Counted from the first letter of the stretch, positions 39,528 to 48,629 are shown. The stretch: DNA of 64,000 nt from Polynucleobacter sp. UK-Gri1-W3 (GCF_018881595.1 NZ_JACVQA010000001.1:247625-311624), one strand, 5' to 3'. Numbers and translations are program-made. The notes: generated by a model not told the origin, from the letters alone.

Positions 39528-40463
39528 TTGCAACATAGCGCTCCACCACTTTTCAGACAGGGCATTCCGGCCTTACTTAAACTGATTGTCTGTCTGTCGA
39601 TCAGCATCGCTCTGATGCTGATCGATTTTCGTTTTAAAGCACTAGATCCAATCCGTAATAACGTCAATTGGATTTTGCGCCCATTGGAATATGTGATGAT
39701 GGCGCCACGAAATGCATTCGAAGCAACATCTGAATATTTCACAACGAGATCCACTCTCGACCAAGAAAACCAAGTGATGAAAGTGCGGCAAGCAGAGCTT
39801 TCTTTACTCGCAAATCAATCTGAATTTTTGATGGTGGAAAATCAAAACCTGCGTGAGTTAATGACTCTACAAAAACAGGTTCCATTCAAAACATTACCTG
39901 TAGAAATTCTATTTAATCCACCCAATCCGATTTCACAACGCATCGTTATTAATCGCGGCAGCAATGACGGCCTCAAGCTTGGCAACCCAATTGCCAATGA
40001 CTCTGGCATCCTGGGCCAGGTAGTCCGCCTGTATGAACGCTCGGCCGAGGTTTCACTGCTGGAAGACCGCGATTTTGCGGTTCCTGTCCAAGTCGCGCGT
40101 AATGGACTTCGTGCTGCCGTATTTGGCGCAGGACGCGGAAATCCGCTTGAACTTCGCTATTTACCAGTAGCAAGTGATCTGGAGGTTGGAGATATTTTGC
40201 TGACCTCAGGCATTGATGGTGTTTACCCGCCAGGCTTTGCGGTAGCCGTCATTAGTAAAATTGAGCGTAACGCCGATAAAAACTCTTCCAATGTATTTTG
40301 TGTGCCGGTTGCCGCAGTCAATCGCTATCGTCAGGCACTTGCCCTATTGTATGACCCTCAGTTTGATGCGAAGGCGCCAGCTGCAAATAACAAATCCGCT
40401 TCTGGCGCACCTTTGACCAATACACCGGGCAGACGCCAAACCCGCGCAAGAGGAATGCAATGA
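39528..40463 (+). CDS. mreC: Rod shape-determining protein MreC
   Basis: MreC is a bitopic periplasmic scaffold that activates the PBP2-RodA synthase. The 311-residue protein has one N-terminal membrane segment (about residues 14-31), a coiled coil including ENQNLRELMTLQ, and two beta-barrel lobes with INRGSNDGLKLGNPIAND, DRDFAVPVQVARNG and LLTSGIDGVYPPGFAV. The start is a TTG at 39528 with an AGGGA ribosome binding site close by; no ATG lies earlier in frame. A short Ala/Arg-rich C-terminal tail ends 4 bases into mreD. Confidence 0.94.
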   Translation: MQHSAPPLFRQGIPALLKLIVCLSISIALMLIDFRFKALDPIRNNVNWILRPLEYVMMAPRNAFEATSEYFTTRSTLDQENQVMKVRQAELSLLANQSEFLMVENQNLRELMTLQKQVPFKTLPVEILFNPPNPISQRIVINRGSNDGLKLGNPIANDSGILGQVVRLYERSAEVSLLEDRDFAVPVQVARNGLRAAVFGAGRGNPLELRYLPVASDLEVGDILLTSGIDGVYPPGFAVAVISKIERNADKNSSNVFCVPVAAVNRYRQALALLYDPQFDAKAPAANNKSASGAPLTNTPGRRQTRARGMQ

Positions 40464-40984
40464 TCGATTTCCAGAGCGGCTACATTTTGCGCCCGGTAAA
40501 TCCGGTCTTTATTTATTTCAGCTTATTTTGTGCGCTGTTACTAAATCTATTGCCTATAGGCAATTATGGTTGGGTACCAGATTGGTTAATTCTGTGCATT
40601 GTGTTTTGGAATATTCATCAGCATCGCTATGTCAGCGTCATTACCGCTTTCATTTTGGGCTTGATGATGGATGTCCACAATTCAGATTTATTGGGACTAC
40701 ATGCCTTTAGTTATTCGCTCGTTGCTTATGTAGCCATCTCTTGGCATCGGCGCATCGTCGCCCTTACCGTTCTCTCGCAAGCTCTGCACCTGCTGCCTAT
40801 TTTCTTATTGGTATCGCTGTTTCCGGTATTGGCGCATTGGCTGCTCAGCGGCGAACTCTATTGGTGGGCCTTAACGGGCGCCATTCAGGCACTGATTGAA
40901 GCAATACTATGGCCATTTGCTACACGTATTTTGCTTGCACCGCAGCGTCGTCCTATAGATGTTGATCACAATCGACCACTCTAA
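40460..40984 (+). CDS. mreD: Rod shape-determining protein MreD
   Basis: A 174-residue inner-membrane protein with five or six hydrophobic segments, typical of MreD, which links MreC to the elongasome. Recognisable features are ILRPVNPVFIYFSLFCALLLNLLP at the start, PDWLILCIVFWNIHQHRYVSV near residue 36 and GLMMDVHNSDLLGLHAFSYSL near residue 68. It overlaps mreC by 4 bases (ATGA) and precedes mrdA by 8. Confidence 0.92.
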   Translation: MIDFQSGYILRPVNPVFIYFSLFCALLLNLLPIGNYGWVPDWLILCIVFWNIHQHRYVSVITAFILGLMMDVHNSDLLGLHAFSYSLVAYVAISWHRRIVALTVLSQALHLLPIFLLVSLFPVLAHWLLSGELYWWALTGAIQALIEAILWPFATRILLAPQRRPIDVDHNRPL

Positions 40985-40992
40985 GAAGTAGC

Positions 40993-42900
40993 ATGGTTTC
41001 TTTTAAAAAACCGGATCTCGACTCATTTCAAGAGCGCATTCATATTGCGACTCTATTTGTCACCTTTTGCTTTTTGCTACTCATTACTCGCCTTGTATGG
41101 CTTCAATTAGTCAGCCATGGGAAATATGCGCTACTGGCAGAGAGTAATCGCATTGCTTTAGTGCCAGCGCCTGCAAATCGCGGTCTTTTAATTGATCGTA
41201 ATGGCATCGTCATTGGTCGAAATTATTCTGCGCTTACCTTGGATGTGAATGCTGAAGAGGTAAAAGGGAATGTTGACCAGCTCATAAGCGATCTTTCTGA
41301 GATTATTGATATTTCCCCTCGAGATCGTCGTAATTTCAAGCGATCCCTTGAAGATTCCCGAAATATGGGGACTTTTCCCTTGCGCTCCATGCTCAACGAG
41401 ACCGAAACAGCCCGTTTTATGGCCAATCGCTACCGCTTCCCTGGGGTAGAAATCCGCGCCAGAAGCTTTCGGGAGTATCCATACAACGAATTAGCCTCCC
41501 ATCTGATTGGCTATATTGGCCGCGTTTCCCAAAAAGATAAGGAGCGCATGCAGGCCGAAATTGAGGGTGCCAAAGCAGATGATCCCGATGCATTGCAGAC
41601 CTCTTTTTTGCCAGGCATTCAGTACGTTGGCAAGATTGGTCTAGAGCAAAGTTATGAAACTGTTTTGCGCGGCGTTCCTGGATACGATCAAGTAGAAATT
41701 ACGGCGGGCGGCAAACCAGTGCGAACGCTTTCAAGCTCGCCATCGGTTCCCGGTAAAAATGTTGTTCTCTCAGTTGATATCAAGCTGCAATATTTAGTCG
41801 AGCAACTGTACGGTAATTTCCGTGGTGCATTTGTAGCGATTGAGCCCGAAACCGGTGATGTATTGGCATTTGTATCAAAGCCTAACTTCAATCCGAATGA
41901 CTTTGTTGAGGGCATTGACTCCGTAACCTGGAAAGAGCTCAATGACTCGCCAGAGAAGCCGCTCTACAACCGTCCACTGAAAGGCATCTACCCACCGGGT
42001 TCAACTTACAAACCGTTTATGGCGCTTGCAGCCTTAGAAAATAAAAAGCGTACGCCATCACAAACTATTTCTGATCCTGGTTACTTTGACTTTGGTAATC
42101 ACACTTTCCGTGATGATAAAAAAGGTGGGCACGGAATTGTCGATATGCAAAAGTCGATTGTTGAGTCTTGCGATACCTACTACTACATGCTTGCCCGTGA
42201 TATGGGTGTAAACATGATTGCCGATTTCATGAAGCCCCTTGGCTTCGGTCAAATTACTGGTATCGATTTGCAAGGTGAGGCAAGGGGTGTTTTGCCTTCT
42301 ACCGAGTGGAAAAAAAATACCTTTAATAAGCCTGAGCAGCAAAAATGGTACGAGGGTGAAACGATCTCTCTTGGCATTGGCCAGGGCTATAACGCCTTTA
42401 CCATTTTGCAACTAGCTCATGCTATGGCAAACGTTGCTAATAACGGCATTGTGATGAAGCCCCACCTAGTAAAAGCAATTGAAGATCCATTTACACGCAA
42501 TAGAGTGCTCACCACGTCAAAAGAAAGTTATCGCATCGATCTAAATGCTGAAAATATTGAAGTAATTAAAAAGGCAATGCTTGAAGTAAATAACTCTGGC
42601 ACTTCTGCGGCAGCATTTAAAGGAACTGGATATCAAGTTGGCGGAAAAACTGGTACCGCCCAAGTCTTTAGTTTGAATTCAAAAGAATATAAGCATGGTT
42701 CCACTGCAGAATTTTTACGTGACCACGCTTTATACATTGCTTTTGCGCCAGCAGATAAACCAACCATTGTGATTGCAATGGTTGTAGAGAACGCGGGCTT
42801 TGGTGCGCAATATGCCGCTCCAATTGCACGCAAAGCGTTGGATTTTTATTTAGAGGGCAAGTGGCCTAAGGAGATTCCTGAATGGAAAAGAGCCCCTTAA
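40993..42900 (+). CDS. mrdA: Penicillin-binding protein 2 (peptidoglycan D,D-transpeptidase)
   Basis: PBP2 cross-links murein during elongation and works with RodA. The 635-residue class B PBP has a short cytoplasmic tail, one membrane anchor (about residues 18-38), the pedestal with RSFREYPYNELASHLIGYIG, and a transpeptidase domain. The three active-site motifs are SxxK in PPGSTYKPF near residue 336, SxN as SCD near residue 393, and KTG in VGGKTGTAQV near residue 552. It overlaps rodA by 19 bases. Confidence 0.96.
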   Translation: MVSFKKPDLDSFQERIHIATLFVTFCFLLLITRLVWLQLVSHGKYALLAESNRIALVPAPANRGLLIDRNGIVIGRNYSALTLDVNAEEVKGNVDQLISDLSEIIDISPRDRRNFKRSLEDSRNMGTFPLRSMLNETETARFMANRYRFPGVEIRARSFREYPYNELASHLIGYIGRVSQKDKERMQAEIEGAKADDPDALQTSFLPGIQYVGKIGLEQSYETVLRGVPGYDQVEITAGGKPVRTLSSSPSVPGKNVVLSVDIKLQYLVEQLYGNFRGAFVAIEPETGDVLAFVSKPNFNPNDFVEGIDSVTWKELNDSPEKPLYNRPLKGIYPPGSTYKPFMALAALENKKRTPSQTISDPGYFDFGNHTFRDDKKGGHGIVDMQKSIVESCDTYYYMLARDMGVNMIADFMKPLGFGQITGIDLQGEARGVLPSTEWKKNTFNKPEQQKWYEGETISLGIGQGYNAFTILQLAHAMANVANNGIVMKPHLVKAIEDPFTRNRVLTTSKESYRIDLNAENIEVIKKAMLEVNNSGTSAAAFKGTGYQVGGKTGTAQVFSLNSKEYKHGSTAEFLRDHALYIAFAPADKPTIVIAMVVENAGFGAQYAAPIARKALDFYLEGKWPKEIPEWKRAP

Positions 42901-44033
42901 TAAAAGTTAAAGGATTTTTCTTCAGTATATTTTCTGGTTTAGATCGCCAGCTAGGCCTTATTCTGCTTGGCTTAGCGGCTGTTGGTTTTTTTACATTTTT
43001 GTCCGCCAGTCAAAATACTCCCGTTCAAATTACAGATGAGTTGCGCAATCTTGCACTCTCCTTTGTAGTGATGTGGGTTGTGTCACGCATTCCGCCTAAG
43101 TGGTTAGAGATGGGGGCGGTTTGGATTTATGGGTTTGGTGTTGCCCTTTTAATCGCTGTAGCTGCATTTGGATTAATTAAAAAAGGTGCGCGTCGTTGGC
43201 TCAATATCGGCGTTGTGATTCAACCATCTGAAATTATGAAGATTGCAATGCCGCTAATGCTCGCTTGGTACTTTCAAAAGCGCGAAGGGATTCAAAAATC
43301 TTGGGACTATGGCGTTGCTGCAATCATTCTGGCAATCCCCGTCTTTTTAATTGCGCGCCAACCAGACCTTGGAACTGCACTGCTTGTTTTTGCTGCTGGG
43401 CTCTATGTCATTATTTTGGCAGGATTGCCTTGGAAGTGGATTCTGCCATTTGTAGGACTAGGTGTTGTAGGTATTTTGTTAATCATTATTTTCGGTAGCA
43501 CTATTTGCGCTCGTGATGTAGTGTGGCCATTTGTTCATGACTATCAAAAGCACCGTATCTGCACTTTGCTAGACCCTACAACCGATCCATTAGGCAAAGG
43601 TTTCCACACAATTCAATCGATGATTGCAATTGGCTCTGGTGGATTCTTTGGCAAAGGTTGGTTCCAGGGAACTCAAGCGCATTTGGAATTTATTCCAGAA
43701 AAACATACCGACTTTGTATTTGCTGTTTTTTCAGAAGAGTTTGGCTTGCTGGGCAACTTAGTGTTACTAGGGCTTTTCTTCGCACTAATTAAGCGCGGTC
43801 TTGCCATCTCTGCAAGTGCACCCAATTTATTTACACGGTTGCTGGGTGCAGCAGTTACTTTAATTTTCTTTACCTATGCATTTGTGAACATCGGCATGGT
43901 GAGTGGTTTATTGCCAGTTGTTGGTGTGCCACTGCCATTCATTAGTTATGGTGGCACTGCACTTGTAACGCTCGGATTTGGAGCGGGAATACTGATGAGC
44001 ATTCATCGTCACCGTCGTTTAGTGCAAAGTTAA
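42882..44033 (+). CDS. rodA: Rod shape-determining protein RodA (SEDS glycosyltransferase)
   Basis: RodA is the SEDS-family murein polymerase of the elongasome. The 383-residue protein has about ten membrane segments, with the conserved GARRWLNIGVVIQPSEIMKIAMPL near residue 103, RQPDLGTALLVFAAGLYV near residue 158, the large periplasmic loop with GGFFGKGWFQGTQAHLEFIPEKHTDFVFAV, and the C-terminal GLLPVVGVPLPFISYGGTAL. The catalytic Asp equivalent lies in the large loop. It is last in the rod-shape operon and ends before a strong terminator. Confidence 0.96.
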   Translation: MEKSPLIKVKGFFFSIFSGLDRQLGLILLGLAAVGFFTFLSASQNTPVQITDELRNLALSFVVMWVVSRIPPKWLEMGAVWIYGFGVALLIAVAAFGLIKKGARRWLNIGVVIQPSEIMKIAMPLMLAWYFQKREGIQKSWDYGVAAIILAIPVFLIARQPDLGTALLVFAAGLYVIILAGLPWKWILPFVGLGVVGILLIIIFGSTICARDVVWPFVHDYQKHRICTLLDPTTDPLGKGFHTIQSMIAIGSGGFFGKGWFQGTQAHLEFIPEKHTDFVFAVFSEEFGLLGNLVLLGLFFALIKRGLAISASAPNLFTRLLGAAVTLIFFTYAFVNIGMVSGLLPVVGVPLPFISYGGTALVTLGFGAGILMSIHRHRRLVQS

Positions 44034-44080
44034 TTCAACGAGCTACTGTCTTTTTATTTATTTTGATTCTGAGGAAATAA

Positions 44081-44104
44081 AAAAGCCCGGCATGCCGGGC
44101 TTTT
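44081..44104. terminator. Bidirectional terminator between rodA and the HU gene
   Basis: A perfect palindrome AAAAGCCCGG CATG CCGGGCTTTT gives a GC-rich 6-bp stem (44085-44090 with 44095-44100) flanked by A and T tracts on both sides. It serves the plus-strand rod-shape operon and the convergent minus-strand HU gene, whose stop codon is 18 bases away. Confidence 0.88.
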
Positions 44105-44121
44105 TATCAACAAAGGAAGAA

Positions 44122-44406
44122 TTACTTCTTACGCTTGTTAACTGAATCTTTAAATGCTTTACCAGCAGAAAACTTAACAGTTTTCGCAGCAGCAATTTTG
44201 AGTGGCTCGCCAGTTTTTGGGTTACGACCCATACGTGCAGCACGTTTGCCAGAAGCAAAAGTACCAAAGCCGATCAGTTGTACTGAGTCACCTTTAGTAA
44301 CAGCTTTAATGATTGTCTCGATTGCAGAATTCAATGCGAATTCGGCTTTGGCTTTAGAAATCTCCGCGTCGTCAGCAATCGCTGCGATTAGTTCGGCTTT
44401 GTTCAA
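44122..44406 (-). CDS. HU family DNA-binding protein
   Basis: A nucleoid-associated DNA-bending protein. The classic HU start [21 protein letters not shown] is complete, followed by the beta-arm with [24 protein letters not shown] and the [17 protein letters not shown] end. The start is a TTG at 44406, giving 94 residues. It has an AAGGAG ribosome binding site at the right distance. The open frame continues 12 codons upstream to an ATG at 44442, but those residues are foreign to HU, so I reject it. The strong site fits high expression. Confidence 0.94.
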   Translation of the reverse strand: MNKAELIAAIADDAEISKAKAEFALNSAIETIIKAVTKGDSVQLIGFGTFASGKRAARMGRNPKTGEPLKIAAAKTVKFSAGKAFKDSVNKRKK

Positions 44407-44519
44407 GTGAAGCTCCTTATAGATATTGATGTCAGCGCACATTACGCTTACATGATTTTAACCACAAAAAATTACAAAAATATAGTTGCGTTACAGCAAT
44501 TTTTTACTGCGACTACAAA

Positions 44520-44885
44520 TTACTCATCCAAAACGGTGATATCAGAAACAAAATACTCGGTATCGCCAAAACACGTAGTTGGCAAACCAATGTGCTGCTC
44601 ATACTTTAGGGCAACTTTTTTACCCAAATTGGCATTTATTTTCTGCGCTACGGCATCTTCAGGCACGGTAAAGAAGAATTTTTCTGACATTGTGCCCGGC
44701 ATAGAAACCATGGCTAATTCACCTTCCCAGGTTTTGCAGATGTAGCCACGATTAGAGAATTTCTGTACATATCCTGCGCGCTCACCACTTCCGTAGCTCC
44801 AAGTTAGCATCCCCCATGTATAGACTGAAATACCCACTAACCCAATTAAAACAAGGCTTAAGAGCCACTTTATAAAGCCATTCAT
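44520..44885 (-). CDS. Conserved small membrane-anchored protein of unknown function
   Basis: A 121-residue protein with an N-terminal membrane helix (MNGFIKWLLSLVLIGLVGISVYTW), then a soluble domain beginning GSGERAGYVQKFSNRGYICKTWEGEL. I believe the GERAG...KFS.RG..CKTWEGE pattern recurs in uncharacterised proteins of several phyla, but I cannot name a domain. The ATG at 44885 has an AAGGAA ribosome binding site; the open frame extends to 44912. It lies downstream of nothing on its strand and is divergent from the LpxO-like gene. Confidence 0.75.
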   Translation of the reverse strand: MNGFIKWLLSLVLIGLVGISVYTWGMLTWSYGSGERAGYVQKFSNRGYICKTWEGELAMVSMPGTMSEKFFFTVPEDAVAQKINANLGKKVALKYEQHIGLPTTCFGDTEYFVSDITVLDE

Positions 44886-45036
44886 CAGAATTTCCTTGGT
44901 AAATCTACACACAAACCCTTAGCGGGTCCTGATATCTTCTATACGCAGTATATGAGCATCCTAGCGGAAGAAATAGTCTAATTAGCGGTAACTTACAAAT
45001 TAAAATACTAGCAATTACCTTACTTAGACAAAGCCC

Positions 45037-45939
45037 ATGGAAATTCGCCACATCATCTTTTTTATTTTTGTAGCCTCTGCGATCTATGTATATTTCCGCG
45101 GCAAAGTTCGTTTTGGGGTTGTCAGATCTCTTACCGACTATCAAGTGCTATTAGCGCCAGTAAATGCACTTTTATATCTATTCTCGAAAGTGAAGCCTGG
45201 AGCTTATATTCCAGTAAGTCAATTTCCTGAGATGAAACCCATTCAAGATAATTGGGAAATGATTCGCCAAGAGGCGCTTTCTTTGCAAGAAGGTGGCTCG
45301 ATTGCAGCGGCCACCGGATATAACGATATTGGCTTTAATTCCTTCTTTCGCACCGGCTGGAAGCGTTTTCACCTTTGCTGGTATGGCAAAGAGGTGCCAT
45401 CAGCGCAAGCAAAATGCCCCAAAACAGTGGCCCTCCTAAAATCTATCCCATCGGTCAAAGCTGCCATGTTCGCCTCTTTGCCCCCTGGGGCAACGCTTGT
45501 ACGCCACCGTGATCCCTATGCAGGCTCCTTGCGTTATCACATTGGCCTAGTGACACCCAATGATCCTAAATGCTTTATCAATGTCGATGGCGAGCGTTAT
45601 TTCTGGAAAGATGGCGAAGCGGTCATGTTTGATGAGACCTATATTCATTTCGCCGCAAACGAAACAGATCAACAAAGAATTATCTTGTTTTGCGACGTTG
45701 AGCGTCCCGTGTACACCAAAGCAGTCGAGCTATTTAATCGTTGGTTTGGGCGTTATGTCATGAGCGCCGCATCATCCCAAAACGTTGAAGGTGAAAAAAT
45801 AGGTTTTGTAAATATTCTCTTCACCTATTTCTACCATCTTCGTGCGCAAGCTAAAAAGCTAAAAGCAAAACATCGCTCCGTATATTACGTGGGTAAGTGG
45901 GTTCTTATTCTAGGAATTTTGTGGGCTATTTTTTGGTAA
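45037..45939 (+). CDS. Aspartyl/asparaginyl beta-hydroxylase family protein, LpxO-like
   Basis: A 300-residue iron/2-oxoglutarate dioxygenase family protein. An N-terminal membrane anchor (about residues 3-22) precedes the domain and a second hydrophobic segment closes it (LILGILWAIFW). The beta-hydroxylase core has the family blocks LPPGATLVRHRDPYAGSLRYHIGL near residue 148, with the first iron histidine, and FDETYIHFAANETDQQRIILFCDVERP near residue 197, with the second histidine and the 2-OG arginine. The double-anchored form resembles LpxO, which 2-hydroxylates a lipid A acyl chain. Nearby lipid A acyltransferase genes support that reading but do not prove it. Confidence 0.83.
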   Translation: MEIRHIIFFIFVASAIYVYFRGKVRFGVVRSLTDYQVLLAPVNALLYLFSKVKPGAYIPVSQFPEMKPIQDNWEMIRQEALSLQEGGSIAAATGYNDIGFNSFFRTGWKRFHLCWYGKEVPSAQAKCPKTVALLKSIPSVKAAMFASLPPGATLVRHRDPYAGSLRYHIGLVTPNDPKCFINVDGERYFWKDGEAVMFDETYIHFAANETDQQRIILFCDVERPVYTKAVELFNRWFGRYVMSAASSQNVEGEKIGFVNILFTYFYHLRAQAKKLKAKHRSVYYVGKWVLILGILWAIFW

Positions 45940-45954
45940 GCCCAAACCTGAGTT

Positions 45955-46251
45955 TTATGGACTCAGTAACTGAACAATTTGCTCTGGACTAATAGGGCCC
46001 CAAATTTCTATTCGTTTCTTACGGCTGTTTTGGCCGGAAACAAATTGAATCTGCTTTTGGGGCACCCTTAATTGCTTTGAAAGCCACGCTAATAAAAGCT
46101 CATTAGCCTTATTTTCAAGGGCTGGCGCCTTGAGAGAAATTTTAAGGCAGCCATCATGCAGGCCAACGACCTTGGTCACCTTTGCTCCTGGTTGGCAATG
46201 TAAATCTAAGATAATTCCGGTGGGGGTTTGTTTTAACCAATTAGGTGTCAT
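45955..46251 (-). CDS. DUF167/YggU family protein
   Basis: This 98-residue protein is of the YggU/DUF167 family, of unknown function. Family features are GIILDLHCQPGAKVTKVVGLHDGCLKISLKAPALENKANELLLAWLSK and VPQKQIQFVSGQNSRKKRIEI, in the usual order. It is convergent with the LpxO-like gene, 15 bases away, and divergent from the carbonic anhydrase with 22 bases between starts. Confidence 0.9.
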   Translation of the reverse strand: MTPNWLKQTPTGIILDLHCQPGAKVTKVVGLHDGCLKISLKAPALENKANELLLAWLSKQLRVPQKQIQFVSGQNSRKKRIEIWGPISPEQIVQLLSP

Positions 46252-46264
46252 TAAAGTACTTTAA
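46251..46264. promoter_or_regulatory. 14-bp palindrome between yggU and carbonic anhydrase starts
   Basis: TTAAAGTACTTTAA is a perfect palindrome that begins at the first base of the yggU start codon and fills most of the 22-base gap before the carbonic anhydrase ATG. It could bind a dimeric regulator or be an A/T-rich promoter element. No known motif is matched. Confidence 0.3.
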
Positions 46265-46273
46265 ACTGAAACC

Positions 46274-46945
46274 ATGACGATGAAGAATTCTCTAGCTTTA
46301 GAGCAACTATTTGCCAATAATCGCGCCTGGGCCGAAAGCATGGTGGCAGAAGATGCCAACTTTTTTAAGCGCCTCGTTTCACAGCAAGCCCCTGAATATT
46401 TATGGATTGGTTGCTCCGATAGCCGAGTGCCGGCAAATGACATTGTGAATTTATTGCCTGGCGAATTATTCGTTCATCGAAATGTTGCGAACGTAGTTGT
46501 TCATACTGATTTGAATTGCTTGTCTGTTATTCAATTTGCTATTGATTTACTTAAAGTGAAGCACATCTTGGTAGTTGGTCATTATGGGTGCTCAGGGGTG
46601 CATGCAGCACTAGCAGATAGGCGAGTAGGTCTAGCTGACAATTGGTTACGTCATGTGAAAGATGTACATCAAAAACATGAACGTTATTTGGGTGATGCGA
46701 TTCCAACCCCCAAACGTCAAGATCGACTGTGTGAACTGAATGTCATTGAGCAAGTTGTTAACGTATGTGAAACAACTATCGTGCAGGATGCCTGGGCCCG
46801 CGGTCAAGATCTGACTGTACATGGCTGGGCTTACCGCCTAGAAACTGGCTTAGTAAATGATTTGGGAATGTCTTGTAGCTCTATTAAAGAGATGACAGAG
46901 CGTTATGCCAAATCAGTAAAGCGCTACGAATCAGAACACAACTAA
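46274..46945 (+). CDS. can: Beta-carbonic anhydrase
   Basis: The enzyme interconverts CO2 and bicarbonate. The 223-residue beta-class protein has the zinc ligands Cys in WIGCSDSRVPANDI near residue 47, His and Cys in VVGHYGCSGVHAAL near residue 105, with the Asp-Arg dyad in CSDSR. FVHRNVANVV and VHGWAYRLETG are further family marks; the length and order match E. coli Can. It is followed one base later by the third acyltransferase gene, and divergent from yggU. Confidence 0.95.
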   Translation: MTMKNSLALEQLFANNRAWAESMVAEDANFFKRLVSQQAPEYLWIGCSDSRVPANDIVNLLPGELFVHRNVANVVVHTDLNCLSVIQFAIDLLKVKHILVVGHYGCSGVHAALADRRVGLADNWLRHVKDVHQKHERYLGDAIPTPKRQDRLCELNVIEQVVNVCETTIVQDAWARGQDLTVHGWAYRLETGLVNDLGMSCSSIKEMTERYAKSVKRYESEHN

Positions 46946-46946
46946 C

Positions 46947-47846
46947 TTGCTTAAGTCATTTTTGAACTACCTGGGAGTTGGTTTTCTTGCGCTCCTTGCA
47001 ATACTCCCATACAAGCTATTAGTTTCTGTTGGCTATGGCCTTGGCTATATAGCTGCTCGCATTCCGAGCGATAGAAATCGAGTAGTCAAAACAAATCTCC
47101 ATTTATGTTTTCCAAAATTAAACGCAACCGAAATAGATGATCTTGCCAAGGAGCATTGGCGATTGCTTGGGCGGAGCCTAGTAGAAAAAAGCATTATCTG
47201 GTGCGGCAGCTCAAAACAGCTCAGCAATATGATTGAAGTGAGATCAGCAGTAGATCTCTCGAGCAAAAAACCGCGCATCCTAGTCAATATGCATTTCACA
47301 GGCATTGAGGGGAGCATTATTTTGAGCGCTCTTTCCAAAGAAAAACATTGGCCGCGCACTTCTGGTTTTTTTCAAAGAATGAAAAATCCATTCTTCAATA
47401 AAAAGATTATTGATTGGCGCAATCGTTTTGGTGGCAACTCCATTGATCGACAAGGCAATGCGAAGGCAATCATTCGAGAAATTCGCAATGGAGACTTCAT
47501 CATCATTGCGCCCGATATTGATCTTGGCCTCAAAGATTCTGAATTTGTCCCTTTTTTTGGAATTCAGACCAACACCATCACTACCATCTCCCGTTTGGCA
47601 AAAATTACTGGTGCAGACGTATGCTTAATGACAACGACATTAAAGCCAGATGAATCTGGCTATCTTTGCGAAATTAGAAAGCCTATAGAACACTTTCCGG
47701 GGACAGACCCCAAGGCAGACACGGCACGCCTGAATCAATATTTTGAGGCTGAGATTCGGCTTCGACCTGCTGAATACTATTGGGTACACAAGCGTTTCAA
47801 AAACCCGCCAGATAGCGGCCCAAGCCCCTATAACCCTTCTAAATAA
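46947..47846 (+). CDS. Lipid A acyltransferase family protein, third copy (LpxL/HtrB-like)
   Basis: A 299-residue family member with an N-terminal membrane anchor, the catalytic H-x4-E motif HFTGIE near residue 113, RNRFGGNSIDRQ near residue 155, IAPDIDLG near residue 182, [10 protein letters not shown] near residue 195, and the C-terminal [11 protein letters not shown]. It is clearly most like the copy at 23.7 kb. The start is a TTG at 46947, one base after the carbonic anhydrase stop; no suitable ATG exists, since the next would remove the anchor. It may acylate lipid A under a different regime. Cooperation with the LpxO-like hydroxylase 1 kb upstream is possible. Confidence 0.87.
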   Translation: MLKSFLNYLGVGFLALLAILPYKLLVSVGYGLGYIAARIPSDRNRVVKTNLHLCFPKLNATEIDDLAKEHWRLLGRSLVEKSIIWCGSSKQLSNMIEVRSAVDLSSKKPRILVNMHFTGIEGSIILSALSKEKHWPRTSGFFQRMKNPFFNKKIIDWRNRFGGNSIDRQGNAKAIIREIRNGDFIIIAPDIDLGLKDSEFVPFFGIQTNTITTISRLAKITGADVCLMTTTLKPDESGYLCEIRKPIEHFPGTDPKADTARLNQYFEAEIRLRPAEYYWVHKRFKNPPDSGPSPYNPSK

Positions 47847-47871
47847 AGGTCATTTGTCCTATCATTAGGGG

Positions 47872-48624
47872 ATGACTGAACGTATTGGGCTATTTGCCGA
47901 TCTCCACAGTAATTTAGAAGCTTTTGAAGCCTGCATGTCTCGGGCAGAGGAGCTTGGCGTTACGCGCATGGTATTCATTGGTGACCTAGTGGGCTACAAC
48001 GCTGACCCGGTGGCGGTCATTGATCGTATCGCATCACTCGTGGAAGATAAAAAGGCAATTGCTATCCTAGGCAATCATGATGAAGCTATTTTTAAAGATA
48101 GTCGCGATCAAATGAATGCAAATGCCAACGCCGCAATTGAGTGGACTAAGTCACAACTAAAAAATCATCATGTAGATTTTCTTAAGAATCTTCCGCTCAT
48201 AGTTCAAGAAGAAAATATCTGCTTTGTGCATGCTTCAGCACACAATCCATCTGACTGGAATTACATTACTGACAGCATGAGTGCATGGCAATGCGCACAA
48301 AACTCTGGGAAAAGTTATACCTTTGTTGGTCATGCGCACGAGCAAGCACTTTTTTATCAAAGCGCCGTTGGGAAATTGATTCGCTTTGCACCACACCCTG
48401 GCGACGAAATACCTGTACTTCACCATCGCCAATGGGTAGGAGTTGTAGGCTCGCTTGGTCAGCCTAGAGATGGCAATCCTGAAGCATGTTTTGCAGTATT
48501 TGAACCGGAGTCTGAAGTACTCACATTTCATCGTGAGGCCTACGACTACTTTACTGCCGCAGATAAGGTACGTCGCGCCGGCCTGCCAGAAGATCTGGCA
48601 AATCGCCTTATTACCGGCAAATAA
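47872..48624 (+). CDS. Metallophosphoesterase family protein
   Basis: A 250-residue calcineurin-like phosphoesterase. The metal-binding motifs are all present: DLHSN near residue 9 (D-x-H), GDLVGYNADP near residue 37 (GDxVGY), GNHDEAI near residue 66 (GNHD), HASAH near residue 123, and GHAHEQ near residue 155 (GHxH). The GDxVGY variant occurs in bacterial Ser/Thr phosphatase-like and diadenosine-polyphosphatase-like branches. It ends 5 bases before a Ser/Thr kinase gene, so the two should be co-expressed and may form an opposing phosphatase/kinase pair. Whether it acts on protein or on nucleotides cannot be told. Confidence 0.88.
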   Translation: MTERIGLFADLHSNLEAFEACMSRAEELGVTRMVFIGDLVGYNADPVAVIDRIASLVEDKKAIAILGNHDEAIFKDSRDQMNANANAAIEWTKSQLKNHHVDFLKNLPLIVQEENICFVHASAHNPSDWNYITDSMSAWQCAQNSGKSYTFVGHAHEQALFYQSAVGKLIRFAPHPGDEIPVLHHRQWVGVVGSLGQPRDGNPEACFAVFEPESEVLTFHREAYDYFTAADKVRRAGLPEDLANRLITGK

Positions 48625-48629
48625 AATTA

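Noticed and set aside
44905..45144. A minus-strand frame of 79 residues before the LpxO-like gene
   Set aside because: It overlaps the start of the LpxO-like gene in antisense, has no family features and no ribosome binding site that I can see.
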